NCBI GenBank assembly: GCA_023105745.1
Contig: JALGQZ010000001.1
Location: 42,122,082 to 42,186,081, forward strand
Length of the DNA stretch: 64,000 nt
Reading direction: 5' to 3'
Origin: Austropuccinia psidii
Taxonomy: Eukaryota; Basidiomycota; Pucciniomycetes; Pucciniales; Sphaerophragmiaceae
Below, piece by piece: positions 9,504-20,719 of this stretch (position 1 is the stretch's first letter; every line of letters starts with the position of its first letter). The notes beneath the pieces were generated by a model, which searched no databases, had not been told where the DNA came from, and was given only the letters and a program-made list of their open reading frames with translations. A program made the position numbers and the translations under genes.

Positions 9504-12500
9504 AATTGTGCACTCTGAATACTAGTGTCAAGAAATCTTTAAAATTTCTTATTTTTTCTTCAATCTCTGATATTTTTTATAGTATTCTCATTGATTCTGG
9601 TGCTACAAACTCTTTTATTGCAAAGAATTTTGTTCTCAAGTACTCATTGACCATGTCAGAGCTCCCTGAAAAGATTCCTCTTTTCATTCTGGATTCCAGT
9701 GAATCCACTTCCCTGTTCATCACTCATTATACCAAGTGGGTTGTTGATTTACCTTCCTTCCCAAGGTTTGAATGGGATTTCTTTATCATAGATTCACCCA
9801 AGGGAGAAGACCTAATATTGGGCTATGATTTTCTTTACCATTTTAATCCCATTATTGATTGGAAAAATGGATTGATCACCTATGATTCTAGTCATAAGGA
9901 TTCTAGTGGTATTATTTCTTCTACTAGTAATGACTTATCCACTGCTGTCAACAGTGTTGCTCTGATTGGTGAACTTAAGACACCTTCCCTTCCTCCTTCT
10001 GTCCATAACCCCTCCATTTTTCCCTCTCAGTCATTACTTCCATTAAGAGATGAAGTCTTCAAAGAGATAAAAGATGTTGGAGAAGATGTTGCTATATCTT
10101 CACTTCATCTCTTCCAAGGGGATATGGACCTTCCTCCTTTATCTTTTCATGCCTCCCTGGAGGAGCAGTGGGATGAGGAGGAAGAGCCAGAAGAGATTGA
10201 AACTGTGCTGAAGGTAGTCCCTCCTGTTTATCACAAATATTTGGATGTATTCTCCAAAGTGAAAGCAGAGAAACTTCCTCCACACCGTGCCTGTGATCAT
10301 CATATCGAACTGGAGGGTCTTCTACCTCCAGTTGGTGTTATCTACTCTCTATCAAGGAATGAGTCAGAAACACTGCGGGCCTACATTTCAGAGAATGTAG
10401 AGAAGGGTTTCATCAGACCAAGCTCCTCCTCAACAGGAGCACCTGTCCTTTTTGTTAAGAAAAAGGATGGTGGTCTTCGTTTGTGTGTTGACTACCGCAA
10501 ACTTAATGCTGTCACTAGGAAGAACAGGTATCCTGTTCCTCCAATGAATCAGCTTCTTACCGTCTTTAATGGTGCTACTATCTTCTCCAAGATAGATCTG
10601 CGTGGTGCTTATAATCTCCTGAGAATTAAAGAGGGGGATGAGCATTTAACTGCCTTTAGAACCAAATATGGCAGTTATGAGTATTTGGTTATGCCATTTG
10701 GCTTAACCAATGCTCCAGCTTCATTCCAAAATCTTGTGAATGATATCTTTGCAGATTTTTTGGATATTTTTGTTGTAGTGTACTTAGATGATATTATGGT
10801 ATTCTCTAGCTCTCTGGATGAACATGTTAAACATGTGGCCTCTGTTCTCCAAAGACTGAGAGACAATAATTTGTTTGCTAAAGCCTCCAAGTGTGTATTC
10901 CATGCCTCAAGTGTGGAATACTTGGGCTATGTTGTTTCAAGTGATGGCCTAAAGATGGATTCTTCAAAAGTTCAACAAATCCTCAATTGGCCTCAGCCCA
11001 AGAACATCAAGGCCCTCCAATCTTTCCTTGGCTTTGCCAACTTTTATCGTCATTTCATTAAAAATTATTCCAAAAAAATCTCTTCTCTCACTTCCCTTCT
11101 CAAAAAAGATTCTCCCTTCATCTTCAATGAGGAAGCTCTTGGCCAGTTTCAGATACTCAAAGAAGCTTTCACCACTGCTCCTATCCTCTCTCACTTTAAT
11201 CCTTCTCTCCCAACTATTGTAGAGACTGATGCCTCTGATTATGCCTTGGGTGCTGTACTGAGTCAGGTGAATGACTCAGGAAAGCATCCCATTGCATTTG
11301 ATAGTCGCAAGCTCTTACCAGCTGAACTCAACTATGAAATTCATGACAAGGAACTCCTTGGCATAGTTTGGGCTCTCAAGCGCTGGAGAGCCTTTCTCCT
11401 TTCTCTTTCTGATTCCTTTGAGGTCTTGACAGACCATTGTTCTCTCCAATATTTTATGTCCTCTAAAGTCCTTACTCGTCGTCAAGCCCGTTGGGCTGAA
11501 TTTTTGTCTGAATTTCACTTTGTTATCACTTACCGCCCAGGCAGGCTGGCCACTTTACCAGATGCCTTGTCACGTCGGGACGATGTGTACCCAGAGAGGG
11601 GGGTGGATTTCATCAGCAAGAATCCTCAAAACTTTCATCAAGTTCTCAAGCAAAATGAAATTCAAGAGTCAAGATTCTTTTCCATAAAAGTTGAAATGTT
11701 TTCAGATTTAGTTGATCAGATCCAAAGACAAGTATGGCAAGACAAAGACTATAAGGAGATCCTCAAGAAATTAGCAAGAGGAGAATCAGTCCCAGACTAT
11801 TCTCTTGAACCTCAAGCAAAATTATTATTGTTCAAAGATAGAGTAGTGATTCAAAGCAATCATGAAATTCAATTGGACATTCTTCAAAGGCGTCATGATT
11901 CACCATTGGCTGGCCATCCTGGCCAGGAGAAGACCCTCAAGCTCATCAAGAGGGATTTTTATTGGGCTGGCATGAATCAAATCATCAAGGACTATGTGTC
12001 CTCATGTCAGCAATGTTCAAGAAACAAGAACATCCACCATAAGAAGTTTGGATTACTCAAGCCTCTTCCAATTCCATCTGGTCCTTGGAATTCCTTATCA
12101 ATGGACTTTATCACTCAATTGCCCTTGTCAAGCAACTTTAATTCAATTTTAGTAGTTGTAGACAGATTTTCAAAAATGGCAATATTTATTCCAACTTATT
12201 CAACAATCACTGCTTTGGACTTAGCTCAAATATTCATTAATCATGTCTTTTCCAAACATGGTCTTCCAATCAGTATTGTTAGTGATAGAGGCTCATTATT
12301 TGTTTCATCATTTTGGACTCAATTATGTCAGCAGCTCAAGATATCAAGAGATCTTTCAACTGCATTTCACCCTGAAACAGATGGACAGACAGAGAGGGTA
12401 AATCAGATTCTAGAACAGTATCTTCGGATGTATGTCAGTTACCATCAAGATGAGTGGCACACCTGGCTCCCTCTGGCTGAATTTGCCTATAATAATGCAG

Positions 12501-13165
12501 AACATTCATCCACAAAGCAATCACCTTTTTTCACCATTTATGGAAGAAATCCCAGCTTTGACTCAATCCATGTTTCTCAAGATTCACCTGCTGGAAAGTT
12601 ATCAACAAAACTCCAATCAGTACAGCAAGTTGTCAAAGAAGAATTAGAGTCAGCAATAAGAAGATTCAAGAAGTATGCAGATAGAAATAGAGCAATTCCA
12701 CCTGATTTCCAACCTGGGGACAAAGTATGGCTAGCCTCCAAGAACATCAAGACAACAAGACCCACCAAGAAGCTCTCAGAAAGATGGTTGGGACCTTTTG
12801 AAGTTCTGAAGAAGATTGGCAGCCATGCATATCACCTCAAGTTGCCTCAACAATGGAAGTCAGTTCACCCTGTTTTCCATATTTCTTTGTTAGAACCAGT
12901 GAAGCAATCAACTATCCCAAAACGACATCAATTGCCACCACCAGTAATAGTGGAAGAGCAAGAAGAATGGGAAGTGGCTCAGGTTCTGGACTCAAAACTC
13001 AAGAGAGGTTCATTATGGTATTTAGTTGAGTGGAAAGGATTCAGTGAAGACCCAGAAAGAACAACTTGGGAACGAGCTTCCAACCTTACCAACTCTCCAG
13101 ACCTTGTCAAGGACTTTCACACTTTGTATCCTGACAAGCCTGGCCCAAATGCCTCAAGAGTTTGA
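9446..13165 (+). CDS. pol: pol polyprotein of element B, intact
   Basis: One open frame of about 1232 residues from the codon at 9467, entered by frameshift (frame begins 9446) because no ATG lies at the start. Residue positions are counted from 9467. Aspartic protease LIDSGATNSF (D about 43); reverse transcriptase with YLDDIMVFS at about 439; RNase H from ETDASDYALG at about 585 to DALSRRDD at about 699; integrase HHCC from HDSPLAGHPGQ (about 809) to CQQCSRN (about 847); catalytic D, D, E at about 879, 939 and 975; GPF module at about 1106; chromodomain at about 1167-1220 (EWEVAQVLDS, WYLVEWKGFSEDPE). The polyprotein makes cDNA and inserts it; the chromodomain should direct insertion to methylated-histone chromatin. 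All key residues are present. One oddity is WERAS in the chromodomain where relatives have WEP. Confidence 0.96.
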   Translation, partial: SLSGNHDVFNGSHLFPSRAQLCTLNTSVKKSLKFLIFSSISDIFYSILIDSGATNSFIAKNFVLKYSLTMSELPEKIPLFILDSSESTSLFITHYTKWVVDLPSFPRFEWDFFIIDSPKGEDLILGYDFLYHFNPIIDWKNGLITYDSSHKDSSGIISSTSNDLSTAVNSVALIGELKTPSLPPSVHNPSIFPSQSLLPLRDEVFKEIKDVGEDVAISSLHLFQGDMDLPPLSFHASLEEQWDEEEEPEEIETVLKVVPPVYHKYLDVFSKVKAEKLPPHRACDHHIELEGLLPPVGVIYSLSRNESETLRAYISENVEKGFIRPSSSSTGAPVLFVKKKDGGLRLCVDYRKLNAVTRKNRYPVPPMNQLLTVFNGATIFSKIDLRGAYNLLRIKEGDEHLTAFRTKYGSYEYLVMPFGLTNAPASFQNLVNDIFADFLDIFVVVYLDDIMVFSSSLDEHVKHVASVLQRLRDNNLFAKASKCVFHASSVEYLGYVVSSDGLKMDSSKVQQILNWPQPKNIKALQSFLGFANFYRHFIKNYSKKISSLTSLLKKDSPFIFNEEALGQFQILKEAFTTAPILSHFNPSLPTIVETDASDYALGAVLSQVNDSGKHPIAFDSRKLLPAELNYEIHDKELLGIVWALKRWRAFLLSLSDSFEVLTDHCSLQYFMSSKVLTRRQARWAEFLSEFHFVITYRPGRLATLPDALSRRDDVYPERGVDFISKNPQNFHQVLKQNEIQESRFFSIKVEMFSDLVDQIQRQVWQDKDYKEILKKLARGESVPDYSLEPQAKLLLFKDRVVIQSNHEIQLDILQRRHDSPLAGHPGQEKTLKLIKRDFYWAGMNQIIKDYVSSCQQCSRNKNIHHKKFGLLKPLPIPSGPWNSLSMDFITQLPLSSNFNSILVVVDRFSKMAIFIPTYSTITALDLAQIFINHVFSKHGLPISIVSDRGSLFVSSFWTQLCQQLKISRDLSTAFHPETDGQTERVNQILEQYLRMYVSYHQDEWHTWLPLAEFAYNNAEHSSTKQSPFFTIYGRNPSFDSIHVSQDSPAGKLSTKLQSVQQVVKEELESAIRRFKKYADRNRAIPPDFQPGDKVWLASKNIKTTRPTKKLSERWLGPFEVLKKIGSHAYHLKLPQQWKSVHPVFHISLLEPVKQSTIPKRHQLPPPVIVEEQEEWEVAQVLDSKLKRGSLWYLVEWKGFSEDPERTTWERASNLTNSPDLVKDFHTLYPDKPGPNASRV

Positions 13166-13169
13166 TTTC

Positions 13170-13287
13170 ATGGTGCTTGGTGGGGATTGGAGTTTATGAA
13201 AGTAAGTTCCTCTCCTGGCATGCACCTTTAAGGGGGTATTCTACCCAAATTTGTTGTAAGCATCACCTTGGCCACTTTGTGAGCACT
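13170..13287 (+). repeat. Conserved 3' UTR motif, copy 1 of element B
   Basis: Same block as in A: ATGGTGCTTGGTGGGG, AAAGTAAGTTCCTCTCCTGG, a short G-run, CATCACCTTGGCCAC, GTGAGCACT. Confidence 0.8.
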
Positions 13288-13469
13288 TGTCAATTCTTTG
13301 GACAGGTTCAGAAGGCCTTACAACATAATACCCTCAAGATTTGGACCTTTCATCAAGATTTGGCCCAATCTTTTCTTTTATTTTCTCTTCTTTCTTAAAT
13401 CATGCCATAAATTATATTTCAAGACATTCATTATCAAATTCATCTTATGGCATATTTCAATTTTCATTT

Positions 13470-13577
13470 ATGGTGCTTGGTGGGGAGTGGAAGTTATGAA
13501 AGTAAGTTCCATCTCCTGGTATGCATCCCTGAGGGGTCTAATTCTTGTAAAACATTACCTTGGCCACGCTGTGAGCA
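13470..13577 (+). repeat. Conserved 3' UTR motif, copy 2 of element B
   Basis: Second copy 300 bp downstream: ATGGTGCTTGGTGGGG, AAAGTAAGTTCC, CTCCTGGTATGCATCC, GGGGTCTAA, CCTTGGCCACGCTGTGAGCA. Confidence 0.8.
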
Positions 13578-14169
13578 TCAAATGCTTGGTTTTATCTTTC
13601 AGAACATTTTGGCCAAAATCAAGAATCTCACCACAAGAAGGACAACCCTCAGGAATTTCTTATTTCTTTCTTTACTCTCTTTTTCTCTCAATTCTTTTTC
13701 ATTTTTATTTTTTATTTTTCATTTCTTTTACTTGTATCTTTTATTTTTATTTTTATTTTTTCATTTTTATTTCTTATTTCAAAAAGCAGTAGTCATCACT
13801 CCCATATCACGTTTGGGGAGTCAATTCATTCAATAATCAAAGAGCAAAACACTAGTAATGGTAAAGACCACCTACAGATAATCCTCATCAAAACTTCTTC
13901 AAGTCAGCCTTAAACTCATTCCTTAAGATCAAAATTGAAAGCCAAAACCCAATCAGCAAGGTGTTTATGGCAATTGACCAATCAAGGAGGGGATAACAAG
14001 AAGATGTTCAAGAAAAATAAAAATCAAGTTCATAGAAGAAATTTGTTCAAATGGCCCAATTGGCCAATTTCATCAAGATATGCACTTTGGCACAATGGGC
14101 CACATCAGACCTCAAAACATCAAAACAGCCATTTTTCATCAATTCTTATCATAATATGCTTAATAAGGC

Positions 14170-14620
14170 ATATTGGCAAATTTGCGCATTTTGCGCATTT
14201 TTGCGCATTTGCGCACTTTTGCGCAAAAGGGCCTTTTTTCTTGTCAAAAGCCTTCAAAAGGCCTTTTTGGCCAAAATCATTATAATTGCGCATTTGCGCA
14301 CTTTGCGCATTTTTGCGCATTTTGCGCAAAAATGCGCAAAATGGCCAAAACCCACTTTTAGGCCATTTTCTCACAATAAATCAGTTTTTTCATCATTTTC
14401 ACCAATTTATGCCAAATATGGCATATTTGCGCATTTGCGCATTTTGCGCACTTTTGCGCACTTTGCACATTTTGCGCAAAAATGCGCAAAATGGCCAAAA
14501 CCCACCTTTAGGCCATTTTTTCACAAGATTTCAGTTTTTTCAGTATTTTCACCAATTTATGCCACATATGGCATATTTGCGCATTTTGCGCATTTTTGCG
14601 CAAATTGGCCAAAAACCCAT
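14170..14620 (+). repeat. GCGCA/GGCCA word array with 150-bp tandem duplication
   Basis: Dozens of GCGCATTT and GCGCAAA words. A longer unit, beginning ATGGCCAAAACCCAC at 14341 and again at 14491 (period 150), repeats twice and partly a third time near 14606. The GCGCA words can pair with each other in many ways. No protein meaning is supported. Confidence 0.8.
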
Positions 14621-15059
14621 TTATTCACACTTTCAGGGATTTTGGCCAGGACTACTCATTTGGTCTAAAATTTCAATTGTTGGCCACCTTATGCCAACAC
14701 TCTAAAATTCAAAATTATGATGATTTCAAGTGGTCTTGGGACAAAAACCCAAATCAACCACCTTTCAAAAGCCATGAGGACTCAAGAAAGTTGATGAAGA
14801 CACTCAAGAAAAGATTAAAGAAAATTTTATGAAGATTGAAGGCAGTTTTGAATGAACAGAGGAAATTCACAATCAAAATCAAGGGGAAAATACCTACAAA
14901 TAGTCCAATGAAGATTTGGTTTGAGTATTGATTGAAGAAGAAGTTTTAAGGGGAAATCTTAAGGAATTGGGGGAAAGAACTGTTTGAATTGATTGCAAGC
15001 TCATCAAGACTCACTATACTTGTGGTGCTCAGAGCTCACCACTTTCAAGAGGGGGATAA

Positions 15060-15823
15060 TGTCACAGCCAAGGAGGCAGGGGCATTTCCAATCATCATCA
15101 GCAAATCATTATATCATGGATACCCTCAAAACCCAATCAGCAAGGGGGTTTCATTCAACATTCTCCAAATACAGTTTTCATACAGGCAAGATCCAAATAC
15201 AGTTTCAAACCTCAATACAGTTTCATACAGGCAAGACCCAAATACAGGATTCACCAAATACAGGCCTGTAATCAATACAGGCGCAAATACCTGTATTGAC
15301 TGTATAACCTGTATTAGATTCACCAATACAGGATTCAATCCCACATCCAACTTCTTCCAGAATACAGACAAGTATCTCAACACTCAAACTCCAAGGCTGG
15401 TATTTCTCACATATACCAGCCCCTCTTCACCCACCTGGGCGTTTTTCCCCCAGTTAATTAAAATAGTTGATTTATTATTTAATATTATTTTATTCTCACT
15501 TTTGGAATATTATTTTATTACTTATTAAGTTAGTCTTAGCCTTCCCTCACCTGTTCAGTAGAGTCCTGGTGGCCATATCCTTATTAATCCCTTTTCTCTT
15601 TTCTGAACAGGTTGAAACAGTGACTCAGGATTATTTGTGGTTGGCTCTTTATTATTGCTTTTGTTTTGTCTCTCTTATCTTTTATGCTTATTATTTTATG
15701 ACTAGGAATTTATCCTCTTACTCCATTACTCTTATCATTTGAGTATTTTCTTCTGAGCCCTCCATAAGTAAGTCTGTTCACTGAGTGCCAGGCCCTCTTC
15801 ATTTTAGAAGAGCCCCTGTGACA
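15060..15823 (+). repeat. 3' LTR of element B
   Basis: 764 bp, about seven substitutions from the 5' LTR by eye (for example AACCCAATC for AATTCAATC and ATTAGATTC for ATTGGATTC). Self-primer AGTTAATTAAAATA is at 15452-15465 and the intron-like block at 15553-15610. It is followed by the TSD TTCAC (15824-15828). Confidence 0.95.
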
Positions 15824-15828
15824 TTCAC

Positions 15829-17226
15829 CTCCTTGGATCCCCATATGGCATAACAAGCCACAGTTCTTTTATGGCCAATTGGCCATATCCATCACCAGTG
15901 GGCAATATGGCCACGTCATCATCTTATGGACCATTTATGGCCATTTGTGTTTTGGGGCCTTCATGGCCCTTCACCTCAATCCAGAACCCATAGCAGCAAT
16001 TTATGCCCAAATGGGCATTTCTGGTCATTTCCCTCAAAACCAGGGGAAATGGCCCAAATGGCTGTTTTTGGCCATTTGGGCTCATAATGCGCATTTGCGC
16101 ACTTTGAGGCAAAGCGTCCAAAAGACACTTTCCCGCCTTTTGGGCCAGTTTTTGGCTCAGAACCCAAAAGTGGCCAAAAACCCCAAAGGGCCCAGAAACA
16201 CCTTTCCAAGCTCTGAAGCCATCACATCCATCCTTTTCCCCTCTGCCTTTCCACCTCAAGACCTTTGGACGTAATCTTCTTGCCCATCAATCAATATGCC
16301 ATAAATGATGTTATATATCATTGTGCATCATTTTTCAACAGAAATTCAATGGTGGCAATATCAAATGGTCTTTTCAACATTCCAACATCTAATCACGTCA
16401 TCAAGGCACCCAATCATTCAGAGGAATCATCAAGGCTCAAGAGCAAGTGTTTCAGCGTCAAAGACCAATGACGCCATCAAGCAGTCATTGGTTATTCTCA
16501 CTCCAAGTATTCCTTCCAAGGGAATACTTTCAATTCATTCTCAAGTGTATTCAAGAGGCAGTGCCAAAAAGAAGTTGTCAAGTTTCAAAGCTCCACTCAA
16601 TCCATCTTGGCAACCATATTCATTTCAATACAGTCTGATCCATCAAGAACTGTATTTCATTTTGAAGCATGGGAAGTTCATTCAACCCAATTCAATTTCA
16701 ATATTAGCCAGCTGTATCAATTCCCAAAACAATCAATACAGCCTCCAGGATCAATACAGATCAGTTTTCAGCCTGAAGAACTCAAGCTCCCAACTTTTCA
16801 CATATACCGGCTACCCTTTCCACCCTGGGGGGGTTTTCCCCAGTTAATTAATATACTTTGATTTTATTTTATCTTTATTTTCTTTTCATTTTAGTTAAGC
16901 AAATACTGATATTATTAAGTCAGTCATTTAGCACTTTTTCTCTTTCTCTTTCTTCGCCTGTCAATGGATATTTGGTGGTCATATCCTTACTAATTCCATT
17001 ATTCATTTTTGGCAGGTTGAAACAGTGATTAAGGACTTACTTGGTTGGCTCTTTGGCCATTTGGCTTCCCTTTCCTCTTTTGCATCTCATCTTGTACCTG
17101 CATATCTTTTAGAGGAATTCATTCTTATTATTTTTGTTCTTTATCCTTTTGGAGTCTTCCAAGTGAGTTCCCTGATTGCTGAGTGCCAGGCCACTCTTGT
17201 ATTTCTGTCCAAGAGCCCCTGTGACA
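15829..17226 (+). repeat. 3' LTR of element A, remaining 1398 bp
   Basis: Continues A's LTR after B. The U3 part (to about 16841) is rich in GGCCA/TTGGCC and carries CAATACAG words (16623, 16735, 16752). CACATATACC (about 16798) precedes AGTTAATTAATATA (16842-16855), the self-primer and predicted start. The intron-like block is 16960-17015. It ends CCCCTGTGACA. Its 3' third aligns with B's LTR while U3 does not. Confidence 0.9.
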
Positions 17227-17744
17227 ACATGTAATGTGATGGATATCTCCTACAGGGATTGATGTATCTTTGTGATGTTATCATATTTCATAAGGTTATA
17301 TCTTCCTGGATATCAGAATTACTATCAGAGCTGAAAGTATTGATGAACTGCAGTTATCATAATTTCTGAAGTAAAGGTAGAATTTGAAATACCTCTGGCA
17401 TTGTAAATGAAGAGAATTCATATAGTCAATTCAAATTGAAATCAAATAATTGAATGAATGACCAGGGTATACAGATTTTATGCAAGAGGGGGGAAGTTTT
17501 ATGAAATCAAAAATGCACTTACTGAGGTGTTTGTCAAGAAAATGAGATTTTAAGTGAAGCTAACGGTGGGATTTTAGTAGCCCAAAACAGGATTTGGTAC
17601 CAAAAAATCTGTTTTTTTCTATCTTAAAATATTTCACCTATTAATTGTGGGTTTACCCAAATCCCAAAACATTAATGTGAAATTGGGCAAACAAAACTTG
17701 CAATTTTGAGTGTGGTATTGAATAACTTTGACACAAACTATTGA
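17227..17744. other. Unassigned 518 bp between A and the H leader
   Basis: No ORF or RNA gene seen. Its first bases (TGTAATGTGATGGATAT) weakly resemble the minus-strand end of G-type LTRs (TGTAAGGTGTGGATAT), and it ends near TTGACACA, so it may be a decayed LTR-like insert into H's leader; this is a guess. The first 5 bp are the probable TSD of A. Confidence 0.3.
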
Positions 17745-18066
17745 CTTGATTTGTTTATTGATTGATTTTGTCCTCAAGAATTCATTTGATTTTACTGATT
17801 TTCCTCAAGACGTATTGATTTGAATTCCACAAGATCTTGATTTTGATTTATTTTGAAATATTTATTCACTTGATTTTATCAATATCCCTGATTTAATTGT
17901 ATTTTAAGCTTCATTTATTGATTGACTGACCTCAGGAAGATTATTGATTTTTATTTTTCTTCAAGATATCAATTTTAATTTGACTAAAAGCTTTCATTTT
18001 GATTTACCTCAAGCTTTAACACTCAAACTCTCATTTTTCTGGTTTATTCCTTATTTTATTCTCACT
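17745..18066 (+). other. Leader of H
   Basis: TTGATT/CTCAAGA-rich low-complexity sequence like the leaders of B, C and D, ending at the gag ATG (18067). Confidence 0.65.
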
Positions 18067-18839
18067 ATGCCAGTCTAAAATTTACCTCCTACAAGAAAGA
18101 ATAGACCTCAGGCCAGAACTCAAGCTGTCCTCACTCCAACACCAAGAGTGCCTCTTGATGGAATCCCAGAAGTTCCTCAACTGAGGGCCCAATTAGATGG
18201 AGGAGAAATCATGAAAGGAGAATAACAATTCAGGAAGGAAGGAAGAGGGATAAGCAGGTAAAACTTACTTTAAGGAGTAGTGGGTGCTTTTCCAAGGATT
18301 TCAAGGACCACTCTCAAGCATCGTGGGAAGATGATGCAGTGGAGGACAAGAATTTTCTGGAAGAGGAAGATTCTGATAGTACTGAGGCGGCCCTGTGGCT
18401 GTGGGGGCATCTCAAGGTACTTGAGGGCCAGCTCTATCCCAGTCTAATTAGCCTTTCTCTCAGCAGTCCAAACCATATTTATTGGCCATAATGCAGCAAA
18501 TGACCCAAATTATGTACGATATTCAATCTTCTTCATCTTCTGAAGTTTCAAGACCACCAGACTTCAAGACACCCTCCCTGAAGGCACCAGACTTCTTTGA
18601 TGAAACTCAACCCTTCAAATTAAGAAGTTTTATTCAGTCCTTCCAGCTTATCTGTCATAATGACAGGGCAAATCTCCCTGAAGACAGGAAGAAATTTCCT
18701 TATTCCACTTCATTTCTCACTTGCAGGGCTGAAAATTGGATTGAGCCTTATCTTTCCAATCTCACCAACCATTAACAAACCTACCTCCTCAATGACTGGG
18801 CCTCATTTGAGTACCAACTCTTTAATTTATTTGGGGACC

Positions 18840-20255
18840 TGTCAGCCTGTGACTCAAACCAGAGCACACCTATGACAGCCACATACCATAAACCAATGGT
18901 AAAGCTAAGATACCACAAAAACAAGGATCTTGGCCAAACCAGCTCAAAAAGATATCAAAAGAAAAAGGAAATTCACCTATTTCCAAATATACAAGTCCCA
19001 TGATCACAGGACAAAGAATAACAAAGTTATTCCTGCTCAAAGTTGTTGCTGAGAATAAACCTCAATTTACACCTCTCATCTGGAACCTAGAGGAAGAGGC
19101 TTAACCCCAGCAAATGTGTATTAAAATTGAAGCTCTAGGTTAGGTCTATCCAACAGTACTGGCTAAATTGAGCTAACACCAAAACTACAGAATTTATAGC
19201 CAAAATAAGACCAAATAAGGGTGAATAAAATATTCACCTCCCATCCAACTTCTACAGTTTTAGTGTGAGATACTTAAAGTGGTGCCTTTTTTGGAAAGAG
19301 AACAGTCGGGGATATCTGATGATGCCACTTTCTTCCCAATATCTCATCTATAAAAAGGGTTGCGGTGAAAACAAGCTCCATACAGATATTGAGAAAATCA
19401 TATATCTGAATAACAAAATTTTACATGGCATAACTTTGCCATATTTAATTGTACCCATACCGAGGGATGTACAATTGTGTAGTTCACATCCAGGACCACA
19501 CAATGAACCAACCTTGAGCTCAATATCTCAAAAACTGACAGAGGTATAGCAGTTTTAAGGTGAAAATCCCACAATTGGTACAATACACCTTTTCTGTGGG
19601 ATAATATCCCATAACTATGATGATGAGGTGTCAAACAGACAAAAAAGCATGTTTATACTTCAATACCTCATAGTTCAGCCAATAATGGAGTCCCATACAG
19701 GTTCTGTACAGCATTCCACATGTCATAAACATCAGAAGAAGGCTGTGTGGTCCCCAGAGGAATGCTTTTACCCTTTATTAGTGAAAACTTCCCAGATGTG
19801 GTTTGAAACCCACATCTGAGCCCAATACAAAGTAGACAGGCCTTGTGCAATCCACAAGCCAGCACTGTGAATTCAAAAATCTTTACTTCCTCTATGTGGA
19901 TGGTCTAGAGGACCTTGCCACCCCATTTCCAGATAAAAGGAGGCCTTTTCTCTTCCACAAAAGGAATACCCATCCTCCTCTTGAGCTCCTATACATTAAA
20001 GCTGTCAAAAACAGCTATACTCTTGGAAAGAAATCAGATATACCTTAAATCTTAGTGTTTTTTAGCTTCTATTATAATAACCCAACTGGTAAGACTGCAC
20101 CCAGGGCTTTAAACAGTGCTCACCACCACTAAATTGCTTTAGTAAAGCCCTTTATATCAATTAAAAAACCCTTTTTTATAATTTTATCCATGTTAAAGTC
20201 ATAGTTAAATTTGTAAATACTGTTATTATCACTTTATAATAGACTCAACCCAACA
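18840..20255 (+). repeat. E-type solo LTR, plus orientation
   Basis: 1416 bp, TGTCAGCCTGTGACTC to GACTCAACCCAACA, flanked by a perfect TSD GGACC (18835-18839 and 20256-20260). It matches the E LTRs in the opposite orientation (shared CAGAGCACA, GCATGACAGCC-like start and ATAGACTCA end), with much divergence. The ORFs in it are not conserved as genes. Confidence 0.88.
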
Positions 20256-20719
20256 GGACCCAAATGAAGTTAGAAAAGCAGAAGCAGCATTGGAGGGCCT
20301 AAGAATTAAATCAGGAGGTCATCTTTTCAATATATATCTGATTTCAGGAGTTTGGTTCCACAAATTGGAGATTACAGGAAACAGCTTATATGCATTATTT
20401 CAGGAAGGTATTGGCCTTCCAACCTTCAATTATTGATTATCTTCAAGACCTAATGGATGTTACCTTGGATCTTAATACCAGGTGCCATGAGAGTCAAAAG
20501 AAAAGAATAATTCTCAAGAGAGGAACACTACAGCCTCAAAGTCAAGTTCTTGAATGCCCCAAAGTTCTTCAGGTTAAAGGCACAAAAGAAAGAAGAATTC
20601 TACTTTCCAGAAGAAGGACAACCCCCATTCTTCTTTGCTGAATAAAGACCACAAGCTGATGGGTTCTGAAAAAGAAAGAAGATTTAAAGAGGGCTTGTGT
20701 GTCTATTGCGGTGGGAATC

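Larger units (their letters stand above)
13166..15059 (+). other. Long 3' UTR of element B
   Basis: A 1.9-kb non-coding stretch. In order: two copies of the conserved 3' UTR motif, a T-rich stretch (13650-13790), a region dense in GCGCA and GGCCA words (14160-14620, with a 150-bp tandem duplication), a purine-rich stretch (14700-14990), then the polypurine tract AAGAGGGGGATAA (15047-15059) that touches the LTR. The ORFs through the GCGCA region are repeat translations, not genes. Confidence 0.75.
4721..15823 (+). mobile_element. Element B, full-length chromovirus inserted in A's LTR
   Basis: Complete lineage-1 element with two 764-bp LTRs that differ at about seven positions by eye, a self-complementary primer site, leader, gag, pol, a long 3' UTR, a polypurine tract and a perfect 5-bp TSD (TTCAC, 4716-4720 and 15824-15828). 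Without the solo LTR G at 6327-8159 and its extra TSD copy it is about 9.27 kb. Pol is a single intact frame; gag is broken only by G. This is the best-preserved lineage-1 copy here and a recent insertion. Confidence 0.95.
1..17226 (+). mobile_element. Element A, Ty3/Gypsy chromovirus, 5' part outside window, interrupted by element B
   Basis: Plus-strand lineage-1 element. Visible in order: gag 3' end, pol, 3' UTR, purine-rich tract at about 4684-4696, and the 3' LTR, which is split into 4699-4720 and 15829-17226 by element B. Excluding B and one TSD copy the LTR is about 1420 bp. The 5' LTR, leader and most of gag lie left of the window. Pol carries a frameshift, so this copy is not autonomous. 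The sequence after the LTR (17227-17231, ACATG) would be the right-hand TSD; its partner is outside the window. Pol and the LTR start (TGTCACAACC) are closest to element C. Confidence 0.9.

Noticed and set aside
9500..9511. Palindrome GCACAATTGTGC as a separate regulatory hairpin
   Set aside because: It is inside conserved pol codons (RAQLC) and its 5' half is already used in the pseudoknot model; element C has lost the palindrome (GCACATTTGTGC).
14051..14705. Overlapping ORFs of 139-205 codons with FAHFAQKCAKW-type repeats
   Set aside because: They are translations of the GCGCA repeat array in a 3' UTR, open in several frames and on both strands.
15879..16847. ORFs of 111-180 codons in A's LTR
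   Set aside because: They lie in U3, overlap on both strands and have no domain or homologous frame in related LTRs.
19265..20048. ORFs of 63-94 codons in the E-type solo LTR
   Set aside because: Only partly shared with E LTRs, on both strands, without protein features.
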